The notes under the pieces: model-generated
Database searches by the model: none
The model's input: only the letters and a program-made list of their open reading frames with translations
What the model was told of the DNA's origin: nothing
NCBI RefSeq assembly: GCF_024346675.1
Contig: NZ_AP024851.1
Location: forward strand, 62,001 to 126,000
Source of the DNA: Photobacterium sanguinicancri
GTDB lineage: Bacteria; Pseudomonadota; Gammaproteobacteria; Enterobacterales; Vibrionaceae
Length of the DNA: 64,000 bases
Reading direction: 5' to 3'
Position numbers and translations under genes: made by a program
Shown: piece by piece, positions 17,957 through 26,615 of the stretch
Numbering within the stretch: position 1 is the first letter of the stretch
How the letters are laid out: each line of letters starts with the position of its first letter

Positions 17957-18289
17957 TTACGTCCTGAATAGCCACCGACTTGATAGATATGCCCTAGTTG
18001 GAATCATTCGCCCAAACTCAGTTTATCTGAAGTTGCCAGATTCAATATTCAATTCTAACGCGCTTTTGTCCACTTTTGAGTTAATCACTATGACTATCTC
18101 AAATCTGCCCCATTACGAGTTTCAATTTTTTTTGTGTTAACCAAAGCAAGCTTCGATCGCAAGATAAAGCAATAAAAAGCGTATATGCCTTAGTTTTTTT
18201 AAAAAACATGTTCTAACACATAGGGAAAAGATAGCTTTTGATGTATTACTCATCGCGAATTAACCATCTAATAATTATAAGGTTTATCC
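17957..18289. other. 333-bp AT-rich gap, nothing identified
   Basis: The 333 bp between the 221-residue gene and the lipoprotein gene are AT-rich. A TAAGG at about 18275-18279 serves the downstream start. No repeat, RNA or gene is evident. Confidence 0.4.
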
Positions 18290-19093
18290 GTGAAATTTAC
18301 ACACATGAAAAAAGCAGGCATTCTGGCACTGAGTACATTGTTACTTACCGCATGTGGCGGTGACAGTGACGATAAGGTAAAAGCAGAGTCTGTTGATGAT
18401 CAGAAACTGTTGAGCCTCGTACAAAAGACGAACTATTCAACGGGGTTCCCACCACTCTTTAGCGATCAGATGTGGGGAGCAACGTTTGAACAACAAGGGA
18501 CTGTACGCTTTGATATCTCAGATCAAATCCCTCTGTATTATGTATCAAAAGATGGCTCGAACCCTCCCGCCGTCATTGTGAATGGTATCAAGGCGATTGA
18601 AGACCGACTCGGCGATATTTTTACCGACTTCACTCTGATTACAGAAGATCTGAGTGTGTACCGCGACAATCAAAATACACAAGAAAATGTCGGTAATGGC
18701 ACTTTTTCCGCAGACACATTTAAAAATAGCCATGGAATCATCGGTGGCTTAGTCGTGGCTCAAGGCACGGGTTATTACAGTAAAGCGTTTAGCGACAACC
18801 CACAGTCAATGTGTGCCAATGCATCAACCGCTCCCTACGATGGCAGCATGGCGATACTTATCGATTCTACATCGACATACTCCAATGACACCCTTCTTTG
18901 GGTGAACATGGGTAATGGGCAGTGTAGCTGGGATAGTGACATTGTGACTCACGAAGCAGCGCATGCGCTGGGGATGTTTAATCACCTTGACGGCTACTTT
19001 GGTTCGTGGAGTGCAACAGCAATGGATGTTCTTTCCACGCTATACGGTAATCCAGCTGGTACCCCTTATTCATCGTTAGTGCCTAAACGATAA
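18290..19093 (+). CDS. Lipoprotein with a metzincin-like zinc-protease motif (267 aa)
   Basis: A GTG at 18290 has AAGG in good position; an internal ATG at 18305 lacks one. Residues 1-22 form a lipoprotein signal ending in LLTAC, with Cys22 as the lipidated residue, so the protein is probably anchored in an envelope membrane. Near residue 221 is HEAAHALGMFNH, close to the metzincin signature HExxHxxGxxH but with the last His one position later. Several cysteines could form disulfides. It is probably a secreted or surface metalloprotease, or an inactive relative. Substrate unknown. Monocistronic, followed by a terminator. Confidence 0.7.
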   Translation: MKFTHMKKAGILALSTLLLTACGGDSDDKVKAESVDDQKLLSLVQKTNYSTGFPPLFSDQMWGATFEQQGTVRFDISDQIPLYYVSKDGSNPPAVIVNGIKAIEDRLGDIFTDFTLITEDLSVYRDNQNTQENVGNGTFSADTFKNSHGIIGGLVVAQGTGYYSKAFSDNPQSMCANASTAPYDGSMAILIDSTSTYSNDTLLWVNMGNGQCSWDSDIVTHEAAHALGMFNHLDGYFGSWSATAMDVLSTLYGNPAGTPYSSLVPKR

Positions 19094-19150
19094 TTGAATC
19101 GTCTCTAACTCTTGAAGAGTGACACCCACATTACAGAGGGTGCACCGTAT

Positions 19151-19180
19151 AAGTGCATGATGTTTTAATCATGCACTTTT
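19151..19180 (+). terminator. Terminator of the lipoprotein gene
   Basis: A 10-bp perfect stem AAGTGCATGA/TCATGCACTT with loop TGTTTTAA and T-run. Confidence 0.85.
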
Positions 19181-19375
19181 GATGGGGAATATACATATCT
19201 CCTCGTTCCTTTGCTTATCAGGTGTGGCGATATAATGCCGGGCAGCAGGTCTAGCGCGAATTATGCGTAAGAGTTGCGTAGAAAATGGCTGTTAGTTGCT
19301 TTAAAGGTGGTCTTAGATCGCAAGTATTTGAAAGCTTAATGACCTACCTACATATAAAATCGGAATGCTTCTAAT

Positions 19376-19885
19376 TTGTTTATTTTACTGAGTGGTATTT
19401 TTTTAATTTTAAATATCATTATAGCTTTGTACTATTATGAGTGGATTGAAATGCCAAGTAGAATTGAAGCTAAGGTAACAATTGCAAAGTTATTAGAAGT
19501 TGCCTACTCAAAGAATAAAGGGATAACCACAGAGTTGATGCGGAGCAAAGATAATTTCAAAGTTACCGTAGATCAACATGGAAAGGTTTTAATGTCAGGA
19601 AGTGTTGGTGTTTTAACATTCAGTGCTGATGACGCTTTAAAAGAGTTGGGAGTTAAAGTTAAGTTTATTTCAGTTTCTTTTAGTAAAGTTGATGAAAAGA
19701 ATATAAAATACAAAGCCACATTTACTTTTATGAAAGTAGCTAGCTTATCTATTTCTGGAAATTTTGATATTGAAGATATGATTTTATCATGCTCAGGTAT
19801 TTTATGTAGAGCTGCCAGAGCTTTAAAAAATCGACCTGCAGTGATAGAGCATGAGCTCCAAAGGGCAATTGGAGGGATTATGTAA
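19376..19885 (+). CDS. Membrane-anchored hypothetical protein (169 aa), cassette-like
   Basis: The longest frame starts with TTG at 19376 and gives one N-terminal membrane span (FILLSGIFLILNIIIALYYY) followed by a mostly beta soluble domain and a C-terminal helix. The start is uncertain because no good ribosome binding site is visible. The gene is very AT-rich compared with the purine cluster. Its stop shares one base with the next ATG, so the two genes form a unit. No family recognised; composition and context fit an integron-cassette gene. Confidence 0.6.
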   Translation: MFILLSGIFLILNIIIALYYYEWIEMPSRIEAKVTIAKLLEVAYSKNKGITTELMRSKDNFKVTVDQHGKVLMSGSVGVLTFSADDALKELGVKVKFISVSFSKVDEKNIKYKATFTFMKVASLSISGNFDIEDMILSCSGILCRAARALKNRPAVIEHELQRAIGGIM

Positions 19886-20331
19886 TGCGTTTATTAATTA
19901 TTCTCTTGTTTTTTTTATCATCAATGCTTTTAAATGCGAAAGGTAATGTTGAACTTTATGATTCATATGCTTTATTTAAAGAAGCAGTAAAGATGGGTGA
20001 TTATGAGTTGCTCACTGATTATCTTACAGTAGAAAATACCAAGTTTTTAAAGAATAATGGAGGCGTTGGTAATTTTAATGAGGTTTATCCGTTTCTTTTA
20101 TCTCTCCCATTTTCCATCGAAAAAGAAATTAATAGCTATCAACTAATCAAAGGTTATAAAGGCTGTTTGACTATTAACGGTTTAGATGAATCTGCTGAGC
20201 CAACAGCAATAAATATCGAATATAAGAAAGAAAGTTCACTGTGGAAGCTTGATTATATACATGTGGAATATCTATCATCGAATGATGAATTCTCAAAAAA
20301 GGCTACTTGTCCTCAACGATATGATTCATAG
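19885..20331 (+). CDS. Secreted hypothetical protein (148 aa), cassette-like
   Basis: Residues 1-19 (MRLLIILLFFLSSMLLNAK) are a typical signal peptide, so a periplasmic location is likely. The mature part is a small alpha/beta domain with one Cys pair (about residues 94 and 143). It overlaps the preceding gene by one base. An attC-like sequence begins 14 bp after the stop. Function unknown. Confidence 0.6.
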   Translation: MRLLIILLFFLSSMLLNAKGNVELYDSYALFKEAVKMGDYELLTDYLTVENTKFLKNNGGVGNFNEVYPFLLSLPFSIEKEINSYQLIKGYKGCLTINGLDESAEPTAINIEYKKESSLWKLDYIHVEYLSSNDEFSKKATCPQRYDS

Positions 20332-20344
20332 ATGTTTTCCAAGG

Positions 20345-20400
20345 CAGCTAACAAGGCAATGCGTTACACTCGGCGGTTTTGGTTCGGAGTTCAGTGTTGC
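20345..20400 (+). repeat. Possible 5' half of an integron attC site
   Basis: Just after the cassette-like gene the DNA reads GCTAACAAGGCAATGCG, followed by a CTCGGCGGTTTT block, which resembles the 5' half of Vibrio attC sites (TAACAA... then an L box). The matching 3' half with GTTRRRY is not found within 150 bp. Instead 18-bp tandem repeats follow (20390-20407 and 20408-20425, then a partial unit). I read it as a truncated attC. Confidence 0.45.
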
Positions 20401-20472
20401 TTGCTGATTCAGTGTTGTTTGCTGGTTCAGTGGAGCACACTTTAATGCAGTCTTATGAACAAGGGGGTTTTA

Positions 20473-20868
20473 ATGGAAATGTCAGAGCTATTTGATCTTA
20501 GGGAAAAAGTTGAAAATAGAGTAAATCAATATTGGACATAATGGTCTGTGTCAATTTTTGCTGTATGTGGTTGGATGTTTACGGAATCCGCTGAAAAACT
20601 AGACGGAGTAATGTCTATTTTTATTGCCGCAGGGCTAATAGTTTTTTTCGTTGCTAATCTTAGCGTACTAAAAACAGCAACTGAATTTGCTATGTCTGTT
20701 AAAGAAGAAATAGCATCAAGGGTTAATGAGAGTAATTTTAATTCAGATAAGTTTAATGATGTGCTGCTGAAAAGTGATATTAAATATCGTCTTCAGCTTA
20801 CTGTTGCTCTTCATTTAGGCGTTGATTCAGTTTTGATAATAGCCTTAGTTATGGTGGGTTTTTCTTAA
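20473..20868 (+). pseudogene. Two-span membrane protein gene interrupted by an in-frame TAA
   Basis: An ATG at 20473, preceded by AGGGGG, opens a frame MEMSELFDLREKVENRVNQYWT that meets TAA at 20539-20541 and continues in the same frame for 109 more codons (WSVSIFAVCGWMF ... ALVMVGFS). The continuation has hydrophobic segments at both ends of a charged middle. The binding site belongs to the upstream ATG, so the whole 396-bp frame was probably one gene of 131 codons now broken by a single nonsense change. A restart at GTG 20548 or a sequencing error are alternatives. Confidence 0.6.
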
Positions 20869-20880
20869 GTCTTGTTGGCC

Positions 20881-20985
20881 ACGACATGCAATTGCGCGTG
20901 CTTTATCCGATACCGTCGTGTAATCCGTTTCAGGACCTCGATGGTCAATACCACCAATCTTAAAGCCCTCACGAACGGTCAGGCC
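20881..20985 (-). pseudogene. 105-bp duplicated fragment of yqeB
   Basis: This stretch matches 23041-23145, inside the 3' end of yqeB, with about six differences and no gaps, at an offset of exactly 2160 bp and in the same orientation. On the minus strand it still reads GLTVREGFKIG...DYTTVSDKARAIA. It is cut off on both sides and lies next to a decayed IS1-type transposase, so it probably marks an old rearrangement. Confidence 0.85.
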
Positions 20986-21028
20986 TTGCCCTTTGCTAGC
21001 CAAGGTTTCCTATACTTGAGATAATCTA

Positions 21029-21348
21029 TTGATCTCTAATTTAGCAAAGTCACTAAAACGTTTATGTCCAAACGTGGGTTACGATAGCTGTAAAAAAGGC
21101 GTGATCACCAATGCATTAAATAAGCGACAACGTCTGCTGTCGAAGTTTATCATTCCTTTTTATTGTACAGATGACTACCGCGTTTATTCAGCGAACTTAC
21201 CTAGAGAGATGCACATCATCGGTAAACGCAAAGGATTGAACGAACCAATCTCACCCTAAGAGCTCGCTTGAAACGACTGGTTCGGAAAACTGTCGGCTTC
21301 TCCAGATTAGAAGAAAGGCACGATAGGGTCATCGGCACCTTTATCTAA
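21029..21348 (+). pseudogene. IS1-family transposase remnant, frameshifted
   Basis: The first frame (to about 21240) encodes VITNALNKRQRLL...FYCTDDYRVYSANLPREMHIIGKRKG. After a frameshift near 21235 the next frame continues IERTNLTLRARLKRLVRKTVGFSRLEERHDRVIGTFI and stops at 21348. This is the C-terminal half of an IS1-type InsB transposase (catalytic DDE region, last acidic residue in the HDRVIG segment). The N-terminal half and clear terminal repeats are not recognisable, so the element is dead. Confidence 0.8.
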
Positions 21349-21475
21349 CAAGAGTTTTACTATTGATCTACAAGGTTGGAGCCATGACCCAATAAAGAGC
21401 TTAGGGCGCTTTTCGTGTAGCCTAATCACTATTTCATCGCACTCTTATTCTTTTTATTAAGCACAGTCACGGCGC

Positions 21476-22738
21476 TTAACTAAGATATTTTGCCACCTGA
21501 CTTTTAAAGCTCTCTAAATCCTGCTTATTAAAAATAGAAGGCGAAACTGCAATCCCTACACTTACTTTATGGCTATATGGAACCAAAGTGACTATCAGGC
21601 CATAATGCCCTTGCAATGGGAAATTGAAACCGCCCGCTCTAATTGTCGTCGAGCCCGAAAATTCAAGACGCTCATCCTGATTGCGGTTGTAATGGCCAAA
21701 ATTCGAGATATAGAGATTAGATTTAGAGCTGATCAACCTGAATCCATTCATCAGTTGCTCTGGGGTTGCATTGGCAAAGCTTGTTGCAAACCCTGCGTAA
21801 GATACCAATGCTCTTAGAGGGTTCATTTTAAAGTTGTTGATTTGCTGCTGAAATGCCGGCGCAATATGTTCTATTTCGTCTTGCTCAAGCTTGACCGGAA
21901 TCGCGCTTACAAAGTTCCCGAACAACTTGTCTTCATTTTGACGTACATTTGTGGTGATCGACATAGAGACACTGCCTTGCAATGTGTCCGCCTTCAATTC
22001 CATAACCGCCTTGGCAATAGCCGAAGAGATCAGCGTATTAAGAGTCATGCCTTCTGGTCTTTTAACTGTTGCGGTATCAATATCAAAGAAGTCAAAAATA
22101 ACGGCATTATTGGTATCTTCTCGATAAAAAAGATCAACCTGGTTAGCCTCAGACAAAAAGCACGCTGATAGTGAACGTTGCTGCTCTATCGCTTTATTAA
22201 AAGCGGCGTTATCACTAACCTGTTGCTGTATAAACTGCTCATCAGACAGGCTCAGCGTTGTATCAGATAAATCTACATCTGCGTTGTTGTATTCCGCTGC
22301 TAATTGCTCTCTAAATAGGTAACCGGATGGTGCATCACAAAATATATGGTTGATAAGAAGGCACAGAACGGACTCATCGCTGTCACGCTTGTCGAACTTT
22401 ATCGCAATAAAGGGGGCAAAGTTCGCCTGCGATACTAGCTGCTCAAAATTGTTGTTCAAAGCAACCTGAAGAGCGGTCACCGGGCACAGATCAGTCTCTT
22501 CCAGTAAAAAGTTGTTTTGATAGTCAAATGGTTGATACAAATATTGATTGTCTTGATAGACCAGTTTGGTTTGAAGTTTTGGGATGGCTTCATAAACTTT
22601 TTCAAAGGCACTTTTCAAACGTTGGTTGTCTAGGTGGCCATCTAACTGCCAAAACTGAACAAAATATTGTGGATTATTATATTTAGCGATTTCAAATTTA
22701 ACTTTATCGAGAAAGTTAACGGGTAAAACTGTCTTCAT
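21476..22738 (-). CDS. Condensation-domain/acyltransferase-superfamily protein (420 aa)
   Basis: The protein shows the chloramphenicol-acetyltransferase-like fold shared by NRPS condensation domains, PapA-type and alcohol acyltransferases. The catalytic His is in NHIFCDAPSG (H131xxxD135). A second conserved feature is the SNFGHY segment at about residue 335. It has no carrier-protein or adenylation domain, so it is a stand-alone enzyme that probably joins an acyl-CoA or acyl-carrier thioester to an alcohol or amine. It is encoded alone between the IS1 scar and yqeB. A link to the purine genes is not evident. Confidence 0.75.
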   Translation of the reverse strand: MKTVLPVNFLDKVKFEIAKYNNPQYFVQFWQLDGHLDNQRLKSAFEKVYEAIPKLQTKLVYQDNQYLYQPFDYQNNFLLEETDLCPVTALQVALNNNFEQLVSQANFAPFIAIKFDKRDSDESVLCLLINHIFCDAPSGYLFREQLAAEYNNADVDLSDTTLSLSDEQFIQQQVSDNAAFNKAIEQQRSLSACFLSEANQVDLFYREDTNNAVIFDFFDIDTATVKRPEGMTLNTLISSAIAKAVMELKADTLQGSVSMSITTNVRQNEDKLFGNFVSAIPVKLEQDEIEHIAPAFQQQINNFKMNPLRALVSYAGFATSFANATPEQLMNGFRLISSKSNLYISNFGHYNRNQDERLEFSGSTTIRAGGFNFPLQGHYGLIVTLVPYSHKVSVGIAVSPSIFNKQDLESFKSQVAKYLS

Positions 22739-22895
22739 ATCTTTAATTACAACATTATTAGTTATTTACCTACCTTAACTTTAACAATAAGGACTAACAA
22801 TATTAAACAGGTCTAACTTGTCGGTCCTTCTTCGTTTTCATTGTTCTAAACTCTGGCAAATCCTCCCATTTTAACTCGGGTCGACGTGACTTAGA

Positions 22896-22932
22896 ATACA
22901 GCCTGACTTGATGAATACAAGTCAGGCTGTAT
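22896..22932. repeat. Perfect 15-bp inverted repeat (hairpin)
   Basis: ATACAGCCTGACTTG at 22896-22910 and its exact complement at 22918-22932 enclose a 7-base loop, 63 bp downstream of the yqeB stop. There is no T-run on either strand, so it is not a classic terminator. It may stabilise the yqeB mRNA end or terminate with Rho. Confidence 0.65.
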
Positions 22933-22995
22933 GCGACTCTAGTTATTGTGAGAATGCCTAGCTAAAGGTCAAGGTAAAGAGAGCTAGGTGATTGA

Positions 22996-24594
22996 TTAGC
23001 TTACTCTCTTGTGCTCAAGGTGTAACATGGCTTCTAATACACTACCTGCAATTGCGCGTGCTTTATCCGATACCGTCGTGTAATCCGCTTCAGGACCTCG
23101 AGGGTCAATATCACCAATCTTAAAGCCCTCTCGAACGGTCAGGCCATCGTTTAATAACCCGCGTACCATTCCGCTTAGTGGCGCGATAACAGGGCTGTCA
23201 CCGATATGGGCAATGACATCACCTTCTTCAACCAGATCGCCGAGTTTAACGTGGTTATGCATGACACCTGCACATGGCGCTCGAAGTACGCGTTGGTGGG
23301 TATAGCCAGCAATATTGCCGGGAATGCCAGTATTTGGCTGGGTTGAACCGTGGTAAATCACTCGGCCTAAATGATGGCCTCGGTTGGTTTCAATAACGGC
23401 ATCACAATCTTTACCTGCGGTAAAACCCGGGCCTAAGGCTATGGTAATTGGCGCCATGTCTTTTTGAGTACCGAGATTGTGCTTAGCAAGGATAGCATCG
23501 ACTAAGAATGTGGGTTTCAGCGTCTCAGCCGAGCTGCAATCTTCATCAATCACGACCGGAATTTGGTTGCGGTCAATGATATCGAACACTTCGTCTTTGT
23601 TGTTGGCTTTGCAGGCTGTGATCCCTTCTACTTCTATTGGTTTGCCATATAAGCATTGCCCAAACGATACGCCGCAGCGAATCATGGTTGGTTTGGCTAT
23701 ATCTGTCATTACGACTTTATAACCTGCATTGAACAAGCGAACAGCTACACCGGTTGATATGTCTCCGGCGCCGCGTAGTAATACCAATTTATTGCGGTTA
23801 AGGCGGGTGTCGTCTTTCATTTGGCCGCCAACTGACTCATGTTTCACTTTAAGGATTTCCGCCATAATGCTGATGGCGATCTCCTCTGGTGTTTCTGCTC
23901 CGATATTGAAACCGATAGGGGAGTGGATATTTTTGATCCGATTTTCATCGACACCACTCTGACGCAGGTGAGTAAAAAGTGTCTGTACTTTTCGACGACT
24001 CGCCATAAGACCGGTATAGCGGGTTTCACAATCCACGACTTTGGATATGGCATCTTGATCTTGATGATTCGTCGCGATGACGACATAGCTGTCTTTGTTG
24101 ATATCGAGTTGTTCAATGGCCTGTTCCATTGTATCGCCCAGTAGACGTTTGGTGCCGATTGGGAAATGCGCTTCGAGCAGACTATCAGCATAGGCATCGG
24201 CGACCGAAATATCGAAGCCAAGCACGTGGGCTGCTTGGGCGACGGCACGGTTGACATGCCCTGCACCAATAAGAATCAAACTGGGGCGTAAGCCGTAAAC
24301 ATCGATAAACACTGTCATCGCACCACCGCAATCCATATCCATGGCATCTGGGCCATTGCGGGTCATACGGCCTTTAACAACGCGGGGCTTTCTTTCCTGT
24401 AGAGCTTCCAAGGCTTGATCGATCACATATCGCTCAATCATCCCACCGCCAACAGTGCCTGTGATGGTGCCATCAGCTTTGATGATCATCTGGCCTGAAT
24501 GGCGCGGTGCAGAGCCGCGAGTTTCTATTATATTGGCAAGTGCAAATGGAACGTTCTCTTGTTCTAACTGGGCTGCCTTGGCAAATATATTCAT
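22996..24594 (-). CDS. yqeB: YqeB, selenium-dependent molybdenum hydroxylase maturation protein
   Basis: YqeB belongs to the XdhC/CoxI-related EF2563 family, used as a genomic marker of selenium-dependent molybdenum hydroxylases. Residues about 1-110 carry the XdhC signature (RGSAPRHSGQM...TVGGGMIE). A Rossmann motif follows (LILIGAGHVNRAVAQAA, about 105-121), a second nucleotide-binding-like segment (LLRGAGDISTG, about 273), and a C-terminal hammerhead resembling a biotinyl/lipoyl domain (RAPCAGVMHNHVKLGDLVEEGD, about 440). The length of 532 is close to the E. coli protein (about 540). GAGGT precedes the ATG. yqeC lies just upstream on the same strand. It probably acts in the cytoplasm on the Mo cofactor of XdhD or the XdhA-like enzyme. 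Confidence 0.9.
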   Translation of the reverse strand: MNIFAKAAQLEQENVPFALANIIETRGSAPRHSGQMIIKADGTITGTVGGGMIERYVIDQALEALQERKPRVVKGRMTRNGPDAMDMDCGGAMTVFIDVYGLRPSLILIGAGHVNRAVAQAAHVLGFDISVADAYADSLLEAHFPIGTKRLLGDTMEQAIEQLDINKDSYVVIATNHQDQDAISKVVDCETRYTGLMASRRKVQTLFTHLRQSGVDENRIKNIHSPIGFNIGAETPEEIAISIMAEILKVKHESVGGQMKDDTRLNRNKLVLLRGAGDISTGVAVRLFNAGYKVVMTDIAKPTMIRCGVSFGQCLYGKPIEVEGITACKANNKDEVFDIIDRNQIPVVIDEDCSSAETLKPTFLVDAILAKHNLGTQKDMAPITIALGPGFTAGKDCDAVIETNRGHHLGRVIYHGSTQPNTGIPGNIAGYTHQRVLRAPCAGVMHNHVKLGDLVEEGDVIAHIGDSPVIAPLSGMVRGLLNDGLTVREGFKIGDIDPRGPEADYTTVSDKARAIAGSVLEAMLHLEHKRVS

Positions 24595-24638
24595 TATTTA
24601 TGACCTCTGTACTGGCGAAGTCAGGTAGCTGCTATGAT

Positions 24639-25553
24639 TCAGTGGCATGACTCAGTGGCATTAGCTACTTGTTCCTTCAAAATTACTTTTTTGATTGGTG
24701 TTTCCGCTTGCATTTCCGTTAGCCAAACTGCGTTGAGTTGTGGGCAGTTTGCCAACACTTCTTCTGCTATGTTGCTCACTGTTTGAGCATCATTGGCCAA
24801 GTCTATTTTGTTTATCAACCAGATCTTTTTTGCTGTTTTTGGGGTTGATTTAAAGAGCCCTTGCGGATGAGATATCAACGATTGCAATACTTGAACATCA
24901 ATCACATCACCTGGTTGGCACTTGGTCATCGCTGAAAAAGCTGGCCAACGGTGGATGTGACAGGGATCTGCCTTGCGGTTGATGGCTTCTGCGCCAGTGA
25001 CACCAATCACCATATTTGAATAACTAGGGATGCAAGGTTCATTCCCATTAGGCGCTTTTATTGGTAGTGCTCGCGAACCATCGCCTTCAATAATAAAAAC
25101 AGTGAAGGGACCATCGTTTTCGATCATTTTTATCTCTTTTTCAGATAACCCTAATACTTTAGCTTTGGGTGTTTTTAAATGATCCGTTATCAATGATTTG
25201 TAGATAAAAGTGATTGTAGGATCACAAATACAAAACGAGTTTTGTGCTGAAGAATTATGGCTGTTATTTATCCCATCGTCTTTTTTGCAATTTATAGCAT
25301 CAAGAGGAATAATATAATCAGCTTGATCTTGAGTAGGTAAATACATTTTGGTTGTCGTGGTTACACAGACCGAACAGCCCCATTGCTTGAACTTTTCCGC
25401 TAACCAAAATGCAGCCGATGTTTTTCCACCACCGCCGACTAGAGTAATAAATAAAGGGGTGTCTTTAGATGTTAAAGTGTATTTATATAACTCAGGCAAG
25501 ATGAATTCATCTGGATTGCTTTCAATTAATCGTGTCTTCATCTGATAAACCAT
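24639..25553 (-). CDS. yqeC: YqeC, selenium-dependent hydroxylase accessory protein
   Basis: YqeC is a P-loop protein that accompanies YqeB in genomes with selenium-dependent Mo hydroxylases. The Walker A-like loop is LVGGGGKTSAAFWLA at about residues 37-51, with CVTTTTKMY after it and VIIEGDGSRALPIKAP in the middle. At 304 residues it is longer than E. coli YqeC (about 256); a low-complexity insert around residues 90-110 (Asn/Ser-rich) accounts for part of this. The start may be 25553 or the Met at 25541; neither has a clear binding site. It is divergent from mocA with only 12 bp between outer start codons. Confidence 0.88.
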   Translation of the reverse strand: MVYQMKTRLIESNPDEFILPELYKYTLTSKDTPLFITLVGGGGKTSAAFWLAEKFKQWGCSVCVTTTTKMYLPTQDQADYIIPLDAINCKKDDGINNSHNSSAQNSFCICDPTITFIYKSLITDHLKTPKAKVLGLSEKEIKMIENDGPFTVFIIEGDGSRALPIKAPNGNEPCIPSYSNMVIGVTGAEAINRKADPCHIHRWPAFSAMTKCQPGDVIDVQVLQSLISHPQGLFKSTPKTAKKIWLINKIDLANDAQTVSNIAEEVLANCPQLNAVWLTEMQAETPIKKVILKEQVANATESCH

Positions 25554-25565
25554 AAATGTTATTTA

Positions 25566-26171
25566 ATGAGTGTCTTTATTATGGATAAATATTTAAGTCC
25601 CAAGCGTTTAGACTGTGTTATACCTGCGGCAGGTTTATCATCAAGAATGGGAAGTTGGAAACTCATGCTACCTTATCAGCAGCATACAATCCTTGATGCA
25701 AGTATCGAAAATACGCTCTCATTTTGTAGCAGAGTGATTTTGGTTGTGGGTCATAGGTGGTTAGAACTTGTTGAAAAGTATAAGGATAATGAAAGAGTGC
25801 TATTGGTGCGTAATGAGAGTTACAAAGATGGCATGTTTAGCTCTATCCAGCAGGGACTCAAGCATGTAGAGAGTGATTACTTTTTTATTACCCATGGTGA
25901 TATGCCTTGCATTCCCTCATATATATTCCACGATTTATGGTTTGCACGAGGTGGATGTACTGTGTTTCCTGGCAGTGCAATACGACCGGGCCATCCTGTG
26001 CTGATCCCTCATAGCTTGAAAAACACAGTGATTAATGCCGATATAAAGTCATCGATGAAAGAAATTCTTTTCCGTGATCAAGTTAAATATTTAGACATGT
26101 CTTGCGAAGAAATACATTTAGATGTTGATACTCCACAAGCTTATAAATATTTGTGTGAAATGTCACATTAG
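25566..26171 (+). CDS. mocA: MocA, molybdenum cofactor cytidylyltransferase
   Basis: MocA joins CTP to Mo-molybdopterin to make MCD, the cofactor used by bacterial xanthine-dehydrogenase-family enzymes. The signature PAAGLSSRMGSWKLMLPY (about residues 20-37) is the nucleotide-binding loop of this nucleotidyltransferase family, and HGDMPCIPS (about 110) carries the metal-binding Asp. RPGHPVLIP is also typical. The 201 residues fit the family. The start may instead be the Met at 25581. It stands at the head of the ygfK-side genes and supplies cofactor for the Mo enzymes of this window. Confidence 0.88.
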   Translation: MSVFIMDKYLSPKRLDCVIPAAGLSSRMGSWKLMLPYQQHTILDASIENTLSFCSRVILVVGHRWLELVEKYKDNERVLLVRNESYKDGMFSSIQQGLKHVESDYFFITHGDMPCIPSYIFHDLWFARGGCTVFPGSAIRPGHPVLIPHSLKNTVINADIKSSMKEILFRDQVKYLDMSCEEIHLDVDTPQAYKYLCEMSH

Positions 26172-26172
26172 C

Positions 26173-26317
26173 ACTATCAATTTGATAGTTTATTCTGGTG
26201 TTATTATTAATGTGATAGATATAGCATGTTTATATCACATTTTGTTTTTCTCATTATCTTATTTGTTTTTTCCTTGCGAGGTAATACCTATCAGTATGAT
26301 TAATATCAAACTGATAG
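26173..26317. promoter_or_regulatory. Activator-binding palindromes upstream of ygfK (TATCA-N3-TGATA)
   Basis: Three copies of one palindrome occur: 26173-26189 (ACTATCAATTTGATAGT, perfect), 26289-26301 (TATCA-GTA-TGATT) and 26304-26316 (TATCA-AAC-TGATA). They lie 190-330 bp before the sigma54 promoter, the usual distance for enhancer-binding activators. The same motif occurs upstream of ygfM and beside ygeV, so YgeV is the likely binder. Confidence 0.75.
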
Positions 26318-26505
26318 TTCTTTTATTAATATGATAGCCTTTTAATTTAATTAATAATCATCCTCATTTACGGGGTGTGTTTATTGATGGTTTCTTGTTG
26401 TAGATAAATTTGTTTCTTTTCCTTTAGTTATCAAAAACGCTGAATTTTCGACTTCGCTCACGAAATTAATTAATAAATTACTAGGTTTTAATAATGTTAA
26501 AAAGT

Positions 26506-26522
26506 TTGGCTTAGTAGTTGCT
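26506..26522 (+). promoter_or_regulatory. Sigma54 promoter of ygfK operon
   Basis: TTGGCTTAGTAGTTGCT has GG and GC separated by exactly 10 bases, matching the -24/-12 consensus. It lies about 95 bp before the ygfK start. Confidence 0.85.
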
Positions 26523-26615
26523 CTTTAGCTATTAACGTATTTATACGCTTTTGCCCTACACATTGTGTAAATAAACGTGCCTAGAAGAAAAAGAATAACA
26601 TCAAGGAGATCTATC

